From positions 2,236,751 through 2,300,750 of the forward strand of contig OZ037773.1 of NCBI GenBank assembly GCA_964035545.1: DNA of 64,000 nucleotides, written 5' to 3'. This document shows, in pieces, positions 38,901 through 50,972 of this stretch. A model generated the notes under the pieces. The model saw only the letters and a list, made by a program, of their open reading frames with translations, did no database searches and was not told the DNA's origin. The stretch comes from Bugula neritina (lineage: Eukaryota > Bryozoa > Gymnolaemata > Cheilostomatida > Bugulidae). Within the stretch, counting starts at the first letter, position 1; the number at the start of each line of letters is the position of its first letter. Both the position numbers and the translations under genes were made by a program.

Positions 38901-41250
38901 TAACAAAGGTGTGTTTAAAGTTTGGTATTGGGTAAACAAGCACCCACTTTCCTTGATTGTTTGGATCTACCGGTCAAGTGTGATGGAAATAATTGCCTGT
39001 TTAGTATTGCTGTTTAACTTACAGGAAATAATCTACTTTAACACGCTCTACTTGAACTTAGGCATGATTTCAAGTTATTAAAATAAATATTTTTGTTCTG
39101 TTTAAATGGTTTTAATGGACTGTTTGTAGTTAGAGATTTGTCCAATCAATATCAACTGCAATTCTGCCACTGTAGACAGCTGACCCCATGGGAGTGGGTA
39201 CGTCTGCACTATTTAGTTGAACCTCACGCAAGTTTATAGTCACTATCCCTGATGGAAGGGGTTTATTGTTGAATAGGACTAAGGACTTATTTAGATGAGG
39301 CATAGGAGCACTTATGACTGCATGCTCTTCCTAACATCACCAAAAACCTTTGCCAGGCTCAAACCCATGACTTCATGCTTACTAAGAAAATGCTCTAAAG
39401 TCTAACCCGTAGACCACGGCTGCTCCTTTAGCACATCAGTTAGTGGCAGTTAATTTAGCAGCTTATATGTTGCTACACTCTGGGCAGTCTGCAAAACCTT
39501 TCCTTGCTCTGTATAGCAGCAAACAAATGTCAAATTATTTGAAATACAAGCACACTAGCTTCACATTTATAATATTGTTCTAATGTGGGTTGTGTGTTAC
39601 GTGGCAAGTAAATATTATAAGGTAAAGCGTTAATTAAGATGCTTCATTAAAAACAGTAAAAAATTTGTTTTTAAATTTGAAGGTGATTTTTGCACTCTCA
39701 TTTATGAGCTCTTGCATTCCAGCGGTAAAAATTGATGGTGATTTTAGCCCATGTTGGCCATCATTGTGAAATAATACATCCATTGTGGAATTATCTACTT
39801 TTATTTAGAGTTATTAGGACACATAGTAGCTCTACCTTTCCTTTCTACACATATTCATTTATTTTACGGCAATACGTCTGCTCGGGTATATTGGCAGACG
39901 CAGAATTGTTGATGTTTCAAATATTCTGTTCTGAAAAATGAACTCAAAGTTTGTAAATTTAAGAGATGATAGAAAAACATGCAAGAAAAGATACAAAAAT
40001 ATTTTGATAGTAACTGTTGATATAAATAAGTACATTACATAGGCTCATGACCTTTTAGTATCACTAAAGTACGACTCAAGTTTGACTTAAAGGATTGCTC
40101 TATCTTGTCTAATAAATGGCCATTTAGGTCAAACACACATAATATTGTGTTTTTCTAAGCATGCATTGACAAAAAGCATTTGACCAAAGGTAGAAAAAGT
40201 TAGTTGAGGTTGAGGGTGTAGATTGGTAACAGCCAAAACGCCGATTTTGAAATGAACTGGGAAATGTGACGTAACAGCGCCAGCATTCCTGCTGGTCACG
40301 TGACTATACAAATGAATAACTATAGAAATATGACTGTGAGATGTAATCTTTCAGCTCGTAATTTGTATATTTATAGAAGTGCAAATGTGAATTATCTCAA
40401 TCTATAGTTTTTTGACATTTTAAATAACATGTATGTGATAACATTAGGCCATATTTTGCTTGTAAACATTAGAAAAAAGCATTGCAAAAACATGCATTCT
40501 TTAGGATGAATGCCCGCGATCGATCTAAACTAGGTCAGATTGTGCAATATTACGGGCGCATCAAAGCTGACCTACATAGCGCACTGTAACTGCTTGAGCG
40601 TTATTGGTTGATGTTGTGCCCAGCAACCTTGAATACTAGCGTTATAGTTAGCACGTGCAGCATAGTTACTGGCGTTCATACGTCACGTATTAGGCTATTC
40701 TTTTTCATGACTGAAAATTTTACCTCCCTCAAAATTGGAATTTTGAAAAGCTGTTTTCTAGGCACATATCCCTTTGCAAAGCCACAATTGTTTGCATACA
40801 CATTAGATTATAGTTCATAATTATAATGTGATTGTAATAAACTAAGATTGAGCAATCCTTTAAACACACTACTTGAAGGTAACTGCTATGGTTTTTAGGT
40901 TCTTCCAAAGAGAATGAAGTACCACCTGAGCCCCAAACGCTTAAATCTGAAAACAAAAGACAGAGCAGCAGTTCAAATTCCATTCCTCCAAAAAAAACTA
41001 AACCCTCAAAAAGGTACAGAATGGTGTGAATCACATGAAATCATTGTTTTGGTGAGCTGATTCTGTTGGCTTTATACTAAATTTGTTTGTTTGCAGCAGT
41101 AGTAAAAAGAAGGCACTGGCAAAGGGTGTGAAGACCTTAGATAACTACTTCACAGTCACAAAACGGTCCAGCACTGGTCTCTCAGTCAGCAGCGACTCTC
41201 AGTTCAACTCAAGATTTCAGGTAGTCCAGGTGTTCCTTGGTGTTGTGTGA
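32912..41250 (+). CDS. PHF7/G2E3-like PHD/RING-type protein (possible ubiquitin E3)
   Basis: Nine exons: 32912-33049, 33470-33571, 33827-33951, 34384-34526, 34881-35022, 35346-35462, 35895-36013, 40899-41013 and 41097-41250. They give 384 residues; human PHF7 has about 381. An extended PHD spans about 18-135 (CVFC, HNFC, CKRC, KCSFC, HYGCG, and SYCKKH closing it). A RING/PHD-like module follows (DTCYICYENL, APCC, WYHRQCIEDMAY, FKCPLCNN). Then come the family stretch MLRIGIYIPDRDASWEL and a third PHD (MCETCGCQAVHTQCG, WLCSMCRG). No HECT domain is seen, so it is closer to PHF7 than to G2E3. The Lys/Ser-rich tail carries KTLDNYF, a PIP-box-like motif. Intron 7 is about 4.9 kb, and exon 9 has a CAGCAG tandem acceptor. 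The PHF7 family binds histone H3 and can ubiquitinate histones; activity here is inferred. Confidence 0.9.
37555..38032. repeat. 33-bp minisatellite, PHF7-like intron 7
   Basis: About fourteen units built from GGTAACTGTAACACTATTAC and TACTAGTAGTGGT. The 33-bp period is a multiple of three and stop-free in several frames, so plus- and minus-strand frames of 167-242 codons run through it (repeating Val/Thr/Leu-rich peptides). They have no start context or splice support and are artefacts. Confidence 0.95.
39223..39426 (-). mobile_element. tRNA-derived SINE, copy B
   Basis: Aligns along its length with copy A. The core CATGCTCTTCCTAACATCACC (plus strand) and the B-box region (GGCTCAAACCCATGAC on plus, degenerate) are preserved. 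Confidence 0.75.
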
Positions 41251-41959
41251 CAGATACGGAGGCTGACATTTCAGTTCCAGTATTTGCAAAAAATTGATAT
41301 TATAAGTAATGAAATTGGTAGTGTCAATAAAAATGTGTTTTTATTTTACTAGTATGTTAGTTATACTTGGAAAGTTAGTGAAATCATGCCAAAATTCTTT
41401 ATTATTAGGATGGTTAAAAAGAAGAGAGAAAATAACTCCAAAAGAGAACGCTGCAGCATTAATTATCACTACTATTAGAAACACACTCATACTATAGAGA
41501 AAAGACAACCCTAGAAGTTCATTTTTTAAAGAGAATGGCTTGGCATACCATAGACTTCTGCAGCTTTAATATTGTGACTTGTAGTCTAATTTATTCCTCC
41601 AACCGAATTGGATTTCACTGAAACCCATTTACTTGTTTATTCATATGTAATATGGATCTTATTTATGTATAATCTTAATATCTAACATCTACTGTGTTAT
41701 AATAATGGTACTACCTCCAGAATTATGTAAATGACTGATAGCTATAGTTATATTTAGGACTTGTAAATGTATAAGTTTCAGCTTCTAGTTGAGTCACCAT
41801 TTAAGTATATTGTGCTATTATATATGTTTTATATGTAAGATATGTGGTTAAATATATTTACTAAAAAATATGCCAACTTCTACACATGATACATGCAAAT
41901 TCCCATACATGTAATAATTTATAACAAAAATTGGTGAATTATTTTACGTTTGAGTTTCC

Positions 41960-41965
41960 AATAAA
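41960..41965 (+). other. putative poly(A) signal for the PHF7-like gene
   Basis: AATAAA about 710 bases after the TGA stop. Confidence 0.4.
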
Positions 41966-42649
41966 ATCTATTCCACTAATCTTATTATGTTTTATTCACT
42001 TCTTTGATAGAGCCGGCATATAAATTTTGTCGGAAGAGTTGTGTTTATGTGTAGCCTAAGTTCTGGGATATGTTGAGAACAGTTTCATCTAGAACGTATA
42101 ATATACTTATTCGTTTATTTATTGCTTATGGTATTCAGGCAGCAATCATTTGACTTGTGTGAGTCCAAGCCACATTCTAGATTTTACTCACTTAACTTCA
42201 ACAAATATTTTACAAACCGAAGTGTTATGTAGTAATTAGCTCTAGGCCTGTGACCCTTCAAAAAGTTGTAGCCTGCCTGATTAAAGTATCTTTAGATATG
42301 CACAATTTAAAGATATAAAATATAATAAGCAATAAAGTTCATAGCAAAACTCACATTGACTGGCGATAACAATGACGGTAGCAATTTAGTTCAAGTGTCC
42401 AGTCAGAAAATAAGTAGAAGATAGAAATTACCTGCCCAAAAAGAAAATCTGCTGTATCACAACCATGATTGATGTCGGTGTATAGCTATATTGAGTGACT
42501 TTACCTTGTATCAATTTCAAATTTTGGTGATTAGTTTGCTTATGTTCGGCATCTATTATGAGGGTCTGCTAAGTTTTCACAAAATAAGTCATACTATATT
42601 GATGGTAAGTTATTGACTACATCATATCTAACACAAGAAGCCCCTAAAA

Positions 42650-42866
42650 GCTCATGCAAGCTAATAGTCACTATACATGTGAGAGACCTCTGGTGGAAAT
42701 TAGGGATTTTCAGTAAATCGGGCTAAGGACTTATCCATATGTGGCCCATGAGCAATTATGACTGGATGCTCTTCCTAACATCACCAATGGCCTTTACTGG
42801 GGATCAAACCCATGACTACGGATTTATTAGATAGACGCTCTAAGACCTAGACCACAGCTGTTCCTT
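42650..42866 (-). mobile_element. tRNA-derived SINE, copy C
   Basis: Same layout as copy A. It shares GACTGGATGCTCTTCCTAAC and GGCCTTTACTGGGG on the plus strand, and the tRNA-like end GACCACAGCTG. Confidence 0.78.
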
Positions 42867-43971
42867 TCAAGATAACCCCTAGTGCTCTATAGAACTTAGT
42901 CTTTATTAACCATGCAATATATGATATTCTAGAGAAAAGGGTATCAAATGGAATCTCTGTATTTGCAATAACCGCCATGCTCCCTGTCTTTCCAATTCTC
43001 TTGTTGTGAAGTCAGTGGCTTAAAGACATAGAAGGGCAACATGCAGCACCAATTATTGCGTGTGTTATTTATAGAATATAGATTATTAACAGAATTGCCT
43101 ACTGGTACAAGTGAAAGTACCCTCATTTTGAGCTTCGTCATGACAGGCTTTTTAAGGCTGGGGTATGATACGACATTATTCAACAGATATAGCTGATCTT
43201 TTTTGTACAAGCGTGATAATATCTTTTAACTGGTGTATAAATTACTTGTTTATCAATAATTATATATGCAGGGTTTGCTTACTATTTATTATGTGTTGTT
43301 TATTATCAGATAAAATTTCAATTTTTAATTTAAGTAGGTTTGTGGTTTTTCAGTCTTATTTTTAAGCCATCGTCGCATAGCAATTAACCCAGTGCCATTC
43401 ATTTTATAACAACTTTAGTTGCATTTAAAATATCTGCTTGGGAGTTGACTTTTGTGAAAAATATACAAATAAGACAGGATGGTATTTGATTGTAATAATA
43501 ATTTATTTGACAGGACCATGGCGTATTTATTCAAAATTATATTAAAATCTTTAGAGAAGTATTCAAGGAAAAAACTCAGAAAATCTGTTTAGTTTAATCC
43601 AATCATTAGCTCTTAGAATAAAAATATAATAATGACATGGTTCAAAGTCAAACATAAAAATATACTTTCATAAATCATTTAGCCCAAATACATGGGTGAA
43701 CAACAAAATAAATAAAAACAATATCGCAGGCAGCCTAGACATCTGCAAACAGCATTGTATGAATTTACTATCCTTTGGTAAGTTCATGTCCCAACAACAA
43801 AAGTAACAAAGTTTTCAAGATCTTAGAATTCTTGCACCCACGTGTGGCGACTGAAAGCATCAATATTGAAAGGTAACACACAGACAGTAGAATAATGTTT
43901 TTTTATGATAGTAAACCCTTATACAGCTGTGTTTGCAGATATATGGCACATAACATTTGTGGTTGTTATTT

Positions 43972-46900
43972 TTAGAGGATAATGCAGCCTCTGTCAATTT
44001 CTGTGACAACTTCAGGTTTTTTTGCTCCTTTGGAAACTTCAATAATTTCTTCTAAGACCTATAACAATTCATTTTATAGTGAATAGTTCAGTTTCTCATG
44101 TCTTCGATAATAAGAGTTGTGCCCACAATAAAAGCACACCAGTTAACCCAAATAATATAGAAACTAATATTAAGAAATCCCATACACATTTCATTTATGC
44201 AGCATTAAAATACTCATGTAAACTTTGAATTTTCAAGTCAGTTCAATGACTAAGCTGTGTGTTACAGCAGCTACTGTAGGAATGGCATGCAATGAAAGTC
44301 AGCAATACTATTAGTTTTATAATACCAGGATTTCAGAGTCGACTAGAAAGAAGCAATCAGAAATCTCAAATTAATTCAAAACATGTGACCTGGCACCACA
44401 AAACAAGGGATGTATATAAAATGTTGAAAACCTAGTTATTACTATGGATTGATAGAGCAGACTTTTTCAAACATTATGCACTTTATTTGAAGTCTCTAGC
44501 ATAAATAGAACTCGAGATATCAGTATTTAAAAACTTTAACGTTTCTAGAATTTCTAAATTACTGTTTCGAGAAAATCGCGTTTAAAGTTGGCAACTCTAG
44601 AATAAGTTGAGAATTATTTGTTTACAATTTACAAGCCTTAGCAACGGGTCTTTGTATAATAGGAATAGTGACAAATTTGGTATCAAAATAATTGTGAAAG
44701 TTTGGGCTTTCTGTTAAACTAAATTTTATGTTGCCTCAACATAAAATTAGGTCAAATATGGCCACCAAACTTTTTGTCAAATTTATTTGTCAATTTGCTT
44801 TTTACTTTCTTTAATGATTGAAAGGTTCAACAATTCCAGCAAAGAAGAGGATGTCTCAGCAAATTGTGAGTTGAGATATTTAAATTAGGCATCCAAGTCA
44901 GCAGAAAGTCATATAAAACAAAATGGCAGCTGCTTCCTGTTATACATTGAATATCTTCCTCTCCTCTAATATATTGTGTAATATATCGAACTGCAGCTAT
45001 TGAGCTGTGCTGTTTCATAGTTATTGCTTAATGAGTAGAACACTTATGAGAAAATCATTTGACTATTATGAGATCATTCGAGATTCATTCATAAATATTT
45101 TTATAATCTCTAATGGCAACTAAATTTAGTAATTGATGTTGAAAATATAAACATAAAATCAGCGATTAGAACTTTTGAGTTTTATTAGGCATTAATATTC
45201 ACATTTAAAACATCAAATACATTATTTTAAAAAAATAATTAAATGCAGTAACAAATCCAGCCTGGATACAACCATTATGCTTGAATTAACTCTAATCAAG
45301 AAAAGAAAATTAGGTAGCTTCTACGGTTTTTGCAAAAAGGGCACTTTTCATCTTTCTACTTCCTTGGTCTTCATAATACGAGTTTACAGAGTATGGACAC
45401 ATAACATCATGTATGTGGCAAAAAGCTTCATCTATATCATCAGCTGATTTTCTAGCAATTATAGATGCTGCTACTTGCCATCCATTCTGCCAATCTACCC
45501 ATCTATTGTCTATTCCAGAGCTGCAAGTACAATGTTGACTTTTTTAAATAACAAAAGAAAACGGTAGCTTGATTAGAAATTATACGCAGTCATATTATAA
45601 AAATTTAGTTGGTTAAACACTCTTGTGGTACTATTATGGCAGCAGTTAATTGTCATCCTGCATTATATCAATATTTAAATTTATTGAATTAAACAGAACA
45701 ATTTAAATTAAAAAAATTGTTGCAAATTTTCAAGCACATCATTAAAAGACTGCAAACCTGTTTATGAATGAAATAAGCAGAAGCCATAACCTTGCAAGCC
45801 AAAATTCAGAGTGTCTACATTAGAAGTGTTAGATTGATAGGTAGTAGAGTTGTGTAGGTATAAGTCTTCACTCTAATGCTCTCATAAGTCCACTTTCTAG
45901 AATGTACAGAATATCGTATTATTCTATATTAACATAGTATTATCAGTAAAATTACACATTATGCACTTGAATATCTAGCCTATCTGCAATTGGCAATTTT
46001 GAAGCAATGTCTTTCGATAACTATTAACCACTCAGGCATTTAATTGAGTAAAAAAGCTAGCTAAATGCAACTGAATATATTAAAGACATTTACTATAAAA
46101 TCAATTTGAATTCAATAAATTACTTCAAAATATGAATAAACTTTTGCTCATCCTTTATAATGAAATTAAAAAGTTTAGACTATTTATGCATTCAGTTAGT
46201 GTTACTACTCACTAAATAATACTACAAGTAACTTACTGAAGAACTAAGTCAGTCAACTATAGAATCACCATGAACTCGCATTAATATTTCATCATTATAC
46301 TCATTTACATTTAATCACATTTACCATTTCAATTTGGTTATAGGTGATGCTTTTATCAATATAAATAGGATTACCAATAGAGTTTTGACAGTAACTGTAA
46401 GCCTGCATAATGTGATAAAGATTTTATCATTATATTTTAAATCAAACTTTGAGCTAATTTAAAAATCACAAAAGTAAACGGTAGTTTGACTAGTAGGCCT
46501 AATGTTAATACTAATAGTAATAGTAATAGCAATCAGTAACTGTATTCACAAAATCTAAGACAGAGACTAAAAGTTACTAAGAATAAGTCCAATTTAAATT
46601 TAAATATCAACTACAGAATAAATCAATAAATATAATACTATCAGTATAAATATCAAGTTTTAAGACCGAAGGCGAAACTCAGAGTCAGACTCAAATAGTG
46701 AAGTTATAATTATTAATTAATATTATTACTTATAGTTATAGTTATACTATTAATAGTAATGAGCTACATTTGGTTTTACTGCCAAATACCAGTATCAGTA
46801 AATCATGAATGATATTCATTATGATTATCATTATGATTAACCGTACCTCAAACTGTGAGTCATAGTGAGAGTCATTTAAATAGTTACTAGTAGTAGTATA

Positions 46901-49618
46901 GAATAGGAATAGACATACTCCAGTCCTAGGGCTAGTGATAGTATGAATATTAATAAATTGATAACTACAAATAATCCTGGCAACAATTCTAAGTTAGTAG
47001 CGTAAAGGATGGTTTTGAGTATAATTACCTGCATTGTTTAAATTTTCAAGCTTGAACGCTAAAGATAAAGATTAAGTTTAGCATTTATCACCAAAGGGCA
47101 AAACAGCTCAGTAACTTAAAAGCTAACTTTGGATGGAGCACGATGAAAAACTAAAACTAGCCTGCGATTTCAAATACGATGCTTTTGAGAATGCGAATAA
47201 AGAGGTGTAAACTAAATTCAGTTGACAAAAAATAAATTTGCAAGATCTCACGCTATGAAAATGACTAAAATTGTCTTCTTTCTTTATTTGATAGCTTCGC
47301 AATTTTTTCATTATTTAAAAAATTGAATGCCTTAGTTACCAACTTTAAATGCAATTTTGGAGCTGAAGGAATCATCAAATGCTTGCGAAAGTATGATTTT
47401 TGAAATCCTTGGATTTTTTTGTATTAGAAAAGTTCAAAACCTAAAAACTGGAAATTAATTTCAAATTTAAGTATTTCCAAATTAAACCTTCATTTACTAC
47501 ACTTTATAAACGCCGCCACATCCCCGGTTTTGTCGCGACTGGTCACACATGTTTCACAAAATTTATTATAAAATGAAATTGTTTGAGTATATAACCTTCA
47601 ACTTGTTTGTAGATGATAGCTAAAATATATATGAATATCTTAATACTGTATAAATGAAGTGTCATGAACTTTTTGATAACGACTTGCTGTTTTGGAAAAA
47701 CCTTTTCTGATATCCATACCTTTGTGTCATCAGGAAACTGACCAGTAGCTAGCTTGGAAAATATGGTGACACTGTTGACCTCTATTTCGTACGATGCTGA
47801 AAAACAAATATTTTTAAATTTTCCAACAGTTTGTTTAACCAATTGCTAATATTTTAATCAATGCACGAGTTTAAATATTATCACTCCAAACTACATATCA
47901 GTCTTGAAGCAAAGGATTAGAAAATAGACCACCTTATGAAAGGTAGAACCAATGTAGGCAATGTTTTTAAATTTTTATATGCACCTTAGAAAGTGTTTGT
48001 GTACAACACTGTATTTATATTGCAACAGACAAACATTATTAATATACTAAGTTTTAATTGATAACTTAGCTATCAGTGATTCAATCAAGCCAAAGCCTAT
48101 CAAAATGGCAACAAAATCTGCTGATGCTGAATTGAAAAATTAATCCATGCACATGCAGCAGAAAAAATCAATTAATTAACATAATTGCTAACTTCGTGTC
48201 ATAATAATAAGGGAACGCTTGAAAAAGAAATTTTAGCATAAAGTAAATTTCTTTGCTCCTAGTAACTGAAAGTACATAATGCACTTTTAAAAAATATTAA
48301 TTTAGCAAAAAGTTTATCTGTGTTTCTAATATCAAAATAAAGTCAGGATGTTACATGGGAGAGGGTTACTAACTTAAATACACGAGTGATTAAAGCATGG
48401 TAAAGTGATGAGCCTATCTAGTTAAAGAACGCCAATGATCAGCAACAAATGGATTGAAAATGTTTAAAAATATAAACCTGAGCGGCCGGCCTTCAAGGAA
48501 ACTTGGGCGTCCTGCACAGCACGTACAATTCTATCTTTGAGCGCTCTCGCTCGAGGCTCATAACCTCATTCGGAGCTACAAATAAAATTTTGCATTTTTG
48601 CAAGCAAATTGAAATTATATATTTGAAAAATCAAATCATTTGGCAAGCAAATATCAATAAACTTTAGAGTTAGGGTAACACTTACAACTAACATTTTAAG
48701 TAGACTAACCATAAGGCTTAAAGTTAAAGACGAATACTGTCACGATGACCATGGGACTAGATCACTCTGATTGTATTGTAATACTCAAAGTGAAAATCAT
48801 AGTCAGTGTCACCCTTACTTAAAGTTTTACAGTCAACAGTCATCAATATGGGTGACTTGTCAATATTTCGAAGGCCCATTAGTTCGAAAATCTATTGGTC
48901 CGAATGAAGTTGTTTAATAAAAAAAATCTGTTATATTTTTATTGTGTAGGTCTGTATTGTGCTTAATATGGTTCAGATTTATACTTCAAACTCCTGAAAA
49001 TGGCCTGCTGTGTGTGTGTGTGTGCGTGAGTACTAGGAAAATATTCTCTAAGTCTATTAGTATTACTCAAATTGAAATACTATTAGTATTAGTATTAGAC
49101 TTCCTCTTACTCCTAACTCTTAGTATTAGTATAACTATAACTATAAGTATTACAATTATAATTACTATTAGTATAACTATTACTAAACTATAACTAATAC
49201 TATTACTAATAGTAATACTAATAGTAATAGTAATACTAATACTAATAGTAATAGTAATACTAATGGCAATACTATTAGTATTACTAATAGTATTACTTAG
49301 TTTTTTTATATGAGGCACACCCCTTCTTCCCTCTAGGGAGGTCCAGTGTGGAAATAACATCGACAGGTATCGACAGGTAATACTAATAGTAATACTAATA
49401 AACAAATACAATACAATAACAATTTCAATACTCATTATTCGAAGTCAAAAGACATACTCATACTCATAATCATAGTCATACTCATACTGATACTCATAGT
49501 CATACTGATACTCATACTCACTTACTGTCATAGTGAATGTGATAGTCATAGTATTTTTGAAAACTAAAAAAACTTACCAGTGTTCGATGACAACGCTTAC
49601 TTGTGAGTTATCACCCAT
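43972..49618 (-). CDS. SELENOW/MIEN1-family selenoprotein with CxxU motif and C-terminal CAAX box
   Basis: Minus-strand exons: 49578-49618, 48478-48575, 47720-47796 and 43972-44058, with compatible phases and GT-AG sites. They give 100 residues if the UGA at 48566-48568 is read as Sec. Exon 1 ends VSVVIEHC. Exon 2 begins S-E-U-G-Y-E-P-R, giving CSEU at 14-17. This is the thioredoxin-like redox motif of the Rdx family (SELENOW CGAU-GY, MIEN1 CEPC-GF). Exon 3 has SYEIEVNSVTIFSKLATGQF, matching MIEN1 FEIEINGQLVFSKL. Exon 4 encodes VLEEIIEVSKGAKKPEVVTE and ends DRGCIIL, matching the prenylated CVIL end of MIEN1. Every exon lies on the family alignment, so the UGA is best read as selenocysteine. 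No SECIS was found by eye. Likely role: a membrane-tethered redox protein. Confidence 0.82.
44059..47719. other. selenoprotein intron 3, otherwise without recognised features
   Basis: AT-rich. It includes short ACTAATAGTAATAG and CATTATGATTATCATTATGA tracts at about 46500-46940. Apart from the orphan exon-like frame, nothing supported was seen. Confidence 0.4.
45310..45520 (-). CDS. orphan terminal-exon-like reading frame inside the selenoprotein intron 3
   Basis: After a good minus-strand acceptor (GTACTTGCAG) a 69-residue frame begins SGIDNRWVDWQNGWQVAAS, continues IDEAFCHIHDVMCPYSVNSY and ends AKTVEAT-stop. Codon use and composition look coding, unlike the AT-rich flanks. It is in the wrong phase to join exon 3 of the selenoprotein, where it would give five residues and a stop. 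I do not recognise the family and found no partner exon in the intron. It could be a nested gene fragment, a terminal exon of something else, or a decayed copy. Confidence 0.4.
49060..49530. repeat. degenerate ACTAATAGTA / CATACTCATA simple-repeat region
   Basis: Tracts of ACTAATAGTAATAGTAATAC on both strands are interrupted by a unique segment at about 49312-49376. They are followed by TCATACTCATACTGATACTC. Similar tracts occur near 10440-10640, 32050-32180 and 50345-50540. Short frames predicted here on either strand are repeat-driven. Confidence 0.8.
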
Positions 49619-49929
49619 CCTGATACTAGCTTAATCTAAAAAAAGTTTAACAATATATTTAATGTCAAAATACTTATATTAAGTAATATTAAATTTATTA
49701 ATAATATTGAGCTCCTTACCTTCGGTAAAAGTTGAAGTGGTTTCACTTTTCGATTGTTGCGTAAGAATATATGACTCGTTGAATATTGTGTAGCCTAATT
49801 TGTTAAACGTAATTTGCATCTGTTTCTAAATGATAACCAACGATGATTATAAAATTTTATAAAAGCAGGCAATAATATTAGCCTCTAATTCCTTCGATTC
49901 GATGTGACGGAGTATTACTACAATATCGC

Positions 49930-50081
49930 TAGAAGCAGCACCGAGTTTTGAAAAAGTAACTAAGTACAGTATTTGTATTGTATTGTATCAATACCAAGTA
50001 TTTGTATTTAGATAGTTTTTTGACTCTTAAATCGAACTCTCCCAACTATTACACTCAAAGACCGCTAACTCGGTGCTTCTA
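49930..50081. mobile_element. TA-flanked MITE, copy 1
   Basis: Terminal inverted repeats GAAGCAGCACCGAGTT at the left and AACTCGGTGCTTC at the right (one 3-base gap), bounded by TA on both sides. The copy is about 150 bp with no coding capacity. TA target duplications suggest mobilisation by a Tc1/mariner-type transposase, which is not present here. Confidence 0.75.
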
Positions 50082-50779
50082 ATACACATGCAATTTGAAC
50101 CCTTGGCAGTACTATTTTACGATGTTATTTAAGGGCGAAAACTACAGATGTCTATGTCAACAAACCGATATCCTCTTCAAAATTATAATAATATTATTAT
50201 TATAAACTTTTATATTATTGTTCTACACAGTCACATGTAGTTGTACTGTGTACGGTCAGTTACTGATGGTGATTACATACATTTTGATATAAAACATAGT
50301 GATAGTTAGTGAGTTATTGCAATAATGGTGTTTGTCTGCTATAGGTGATCAGTAGGAGTATAACTATAAGTATAACTATAACTATAAGTATAAGTATAAC
50401 TATAAGTATTAGATTTACTTTTACTTTTAGTTTTACTTTTACTTTTAGTAACACTATTACTAACTATAATAGAGTAATACTAATAGTAGCATAAGTAGTA
50501 GTATACTAGTAAGTAGTTGTAGTATAGTTAGTGTTACTGTTATACACTTACAGCAGACTATTTATTACTAAATTAGTGTTGCAATTGTTGTCTGAATGTG
50601 AAGTAGTCTAATTCTAATTTGTTTGGAAATTCAATAATAAATAGTAACATCATTATGATCATATTGATATTTATTAGGATCATGAGGTTAGGAGATGGCA
50701 TCATAATCATATTTATACTATTAATATTGATGTTCAATAGCATGCTGTACACTTGACAGTAGATAAAGCTCAGTCTAAC

Positions 50780-50972
50780 ATGGGTTTATAGTTGTTTTAC
50801 CTGTGAAAACCTCTAATGGAAAGGTGTTTTTTTCAAGCTTTTCATTATTGTAGCAAAGAAGTAATTATGACTGAATGCTCTTTCTAACACTTCCAATGGC
50901 CTTTACTGGGATTAAAATAACTGACATTGTGTTTACTAAGCCAGCACTCACACCCCTAGATCTTAACCACTA
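50780..50972 (-). mobile_element. tRNA-derived SINE, copy D (diverged)
   Basis: Shares TTATGACTGAATGCTCTTTC and GGCCTTTACTGGGATTAAAA with copies A-C but has lost several B-box positions. It is the oldest-looking copy. Confidence 0.65.

Larger units (their letters stand above)
41251..43971. other. convergent 3' flanks of the PHF7-like gene (+) and the selenoprotein gene (-)
   Basis: A plus-strand AATAAA lies at 41960-41965. A SINE copy lies at about 42650-42866. The part nearest 43971 should be the selenoprotein 3' UTR and would have to hold its SECIS element. I could not recognise a convincing one by eye. Confidence 0.5.

Noticed and set aside
43400-43800. Candidate SECIS elements around ATGA occurrences on the minus strand
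   Set aside because: None showed by eye the ATGA, stem, AA loop and GA pairing convincingly; it needs a folding search.
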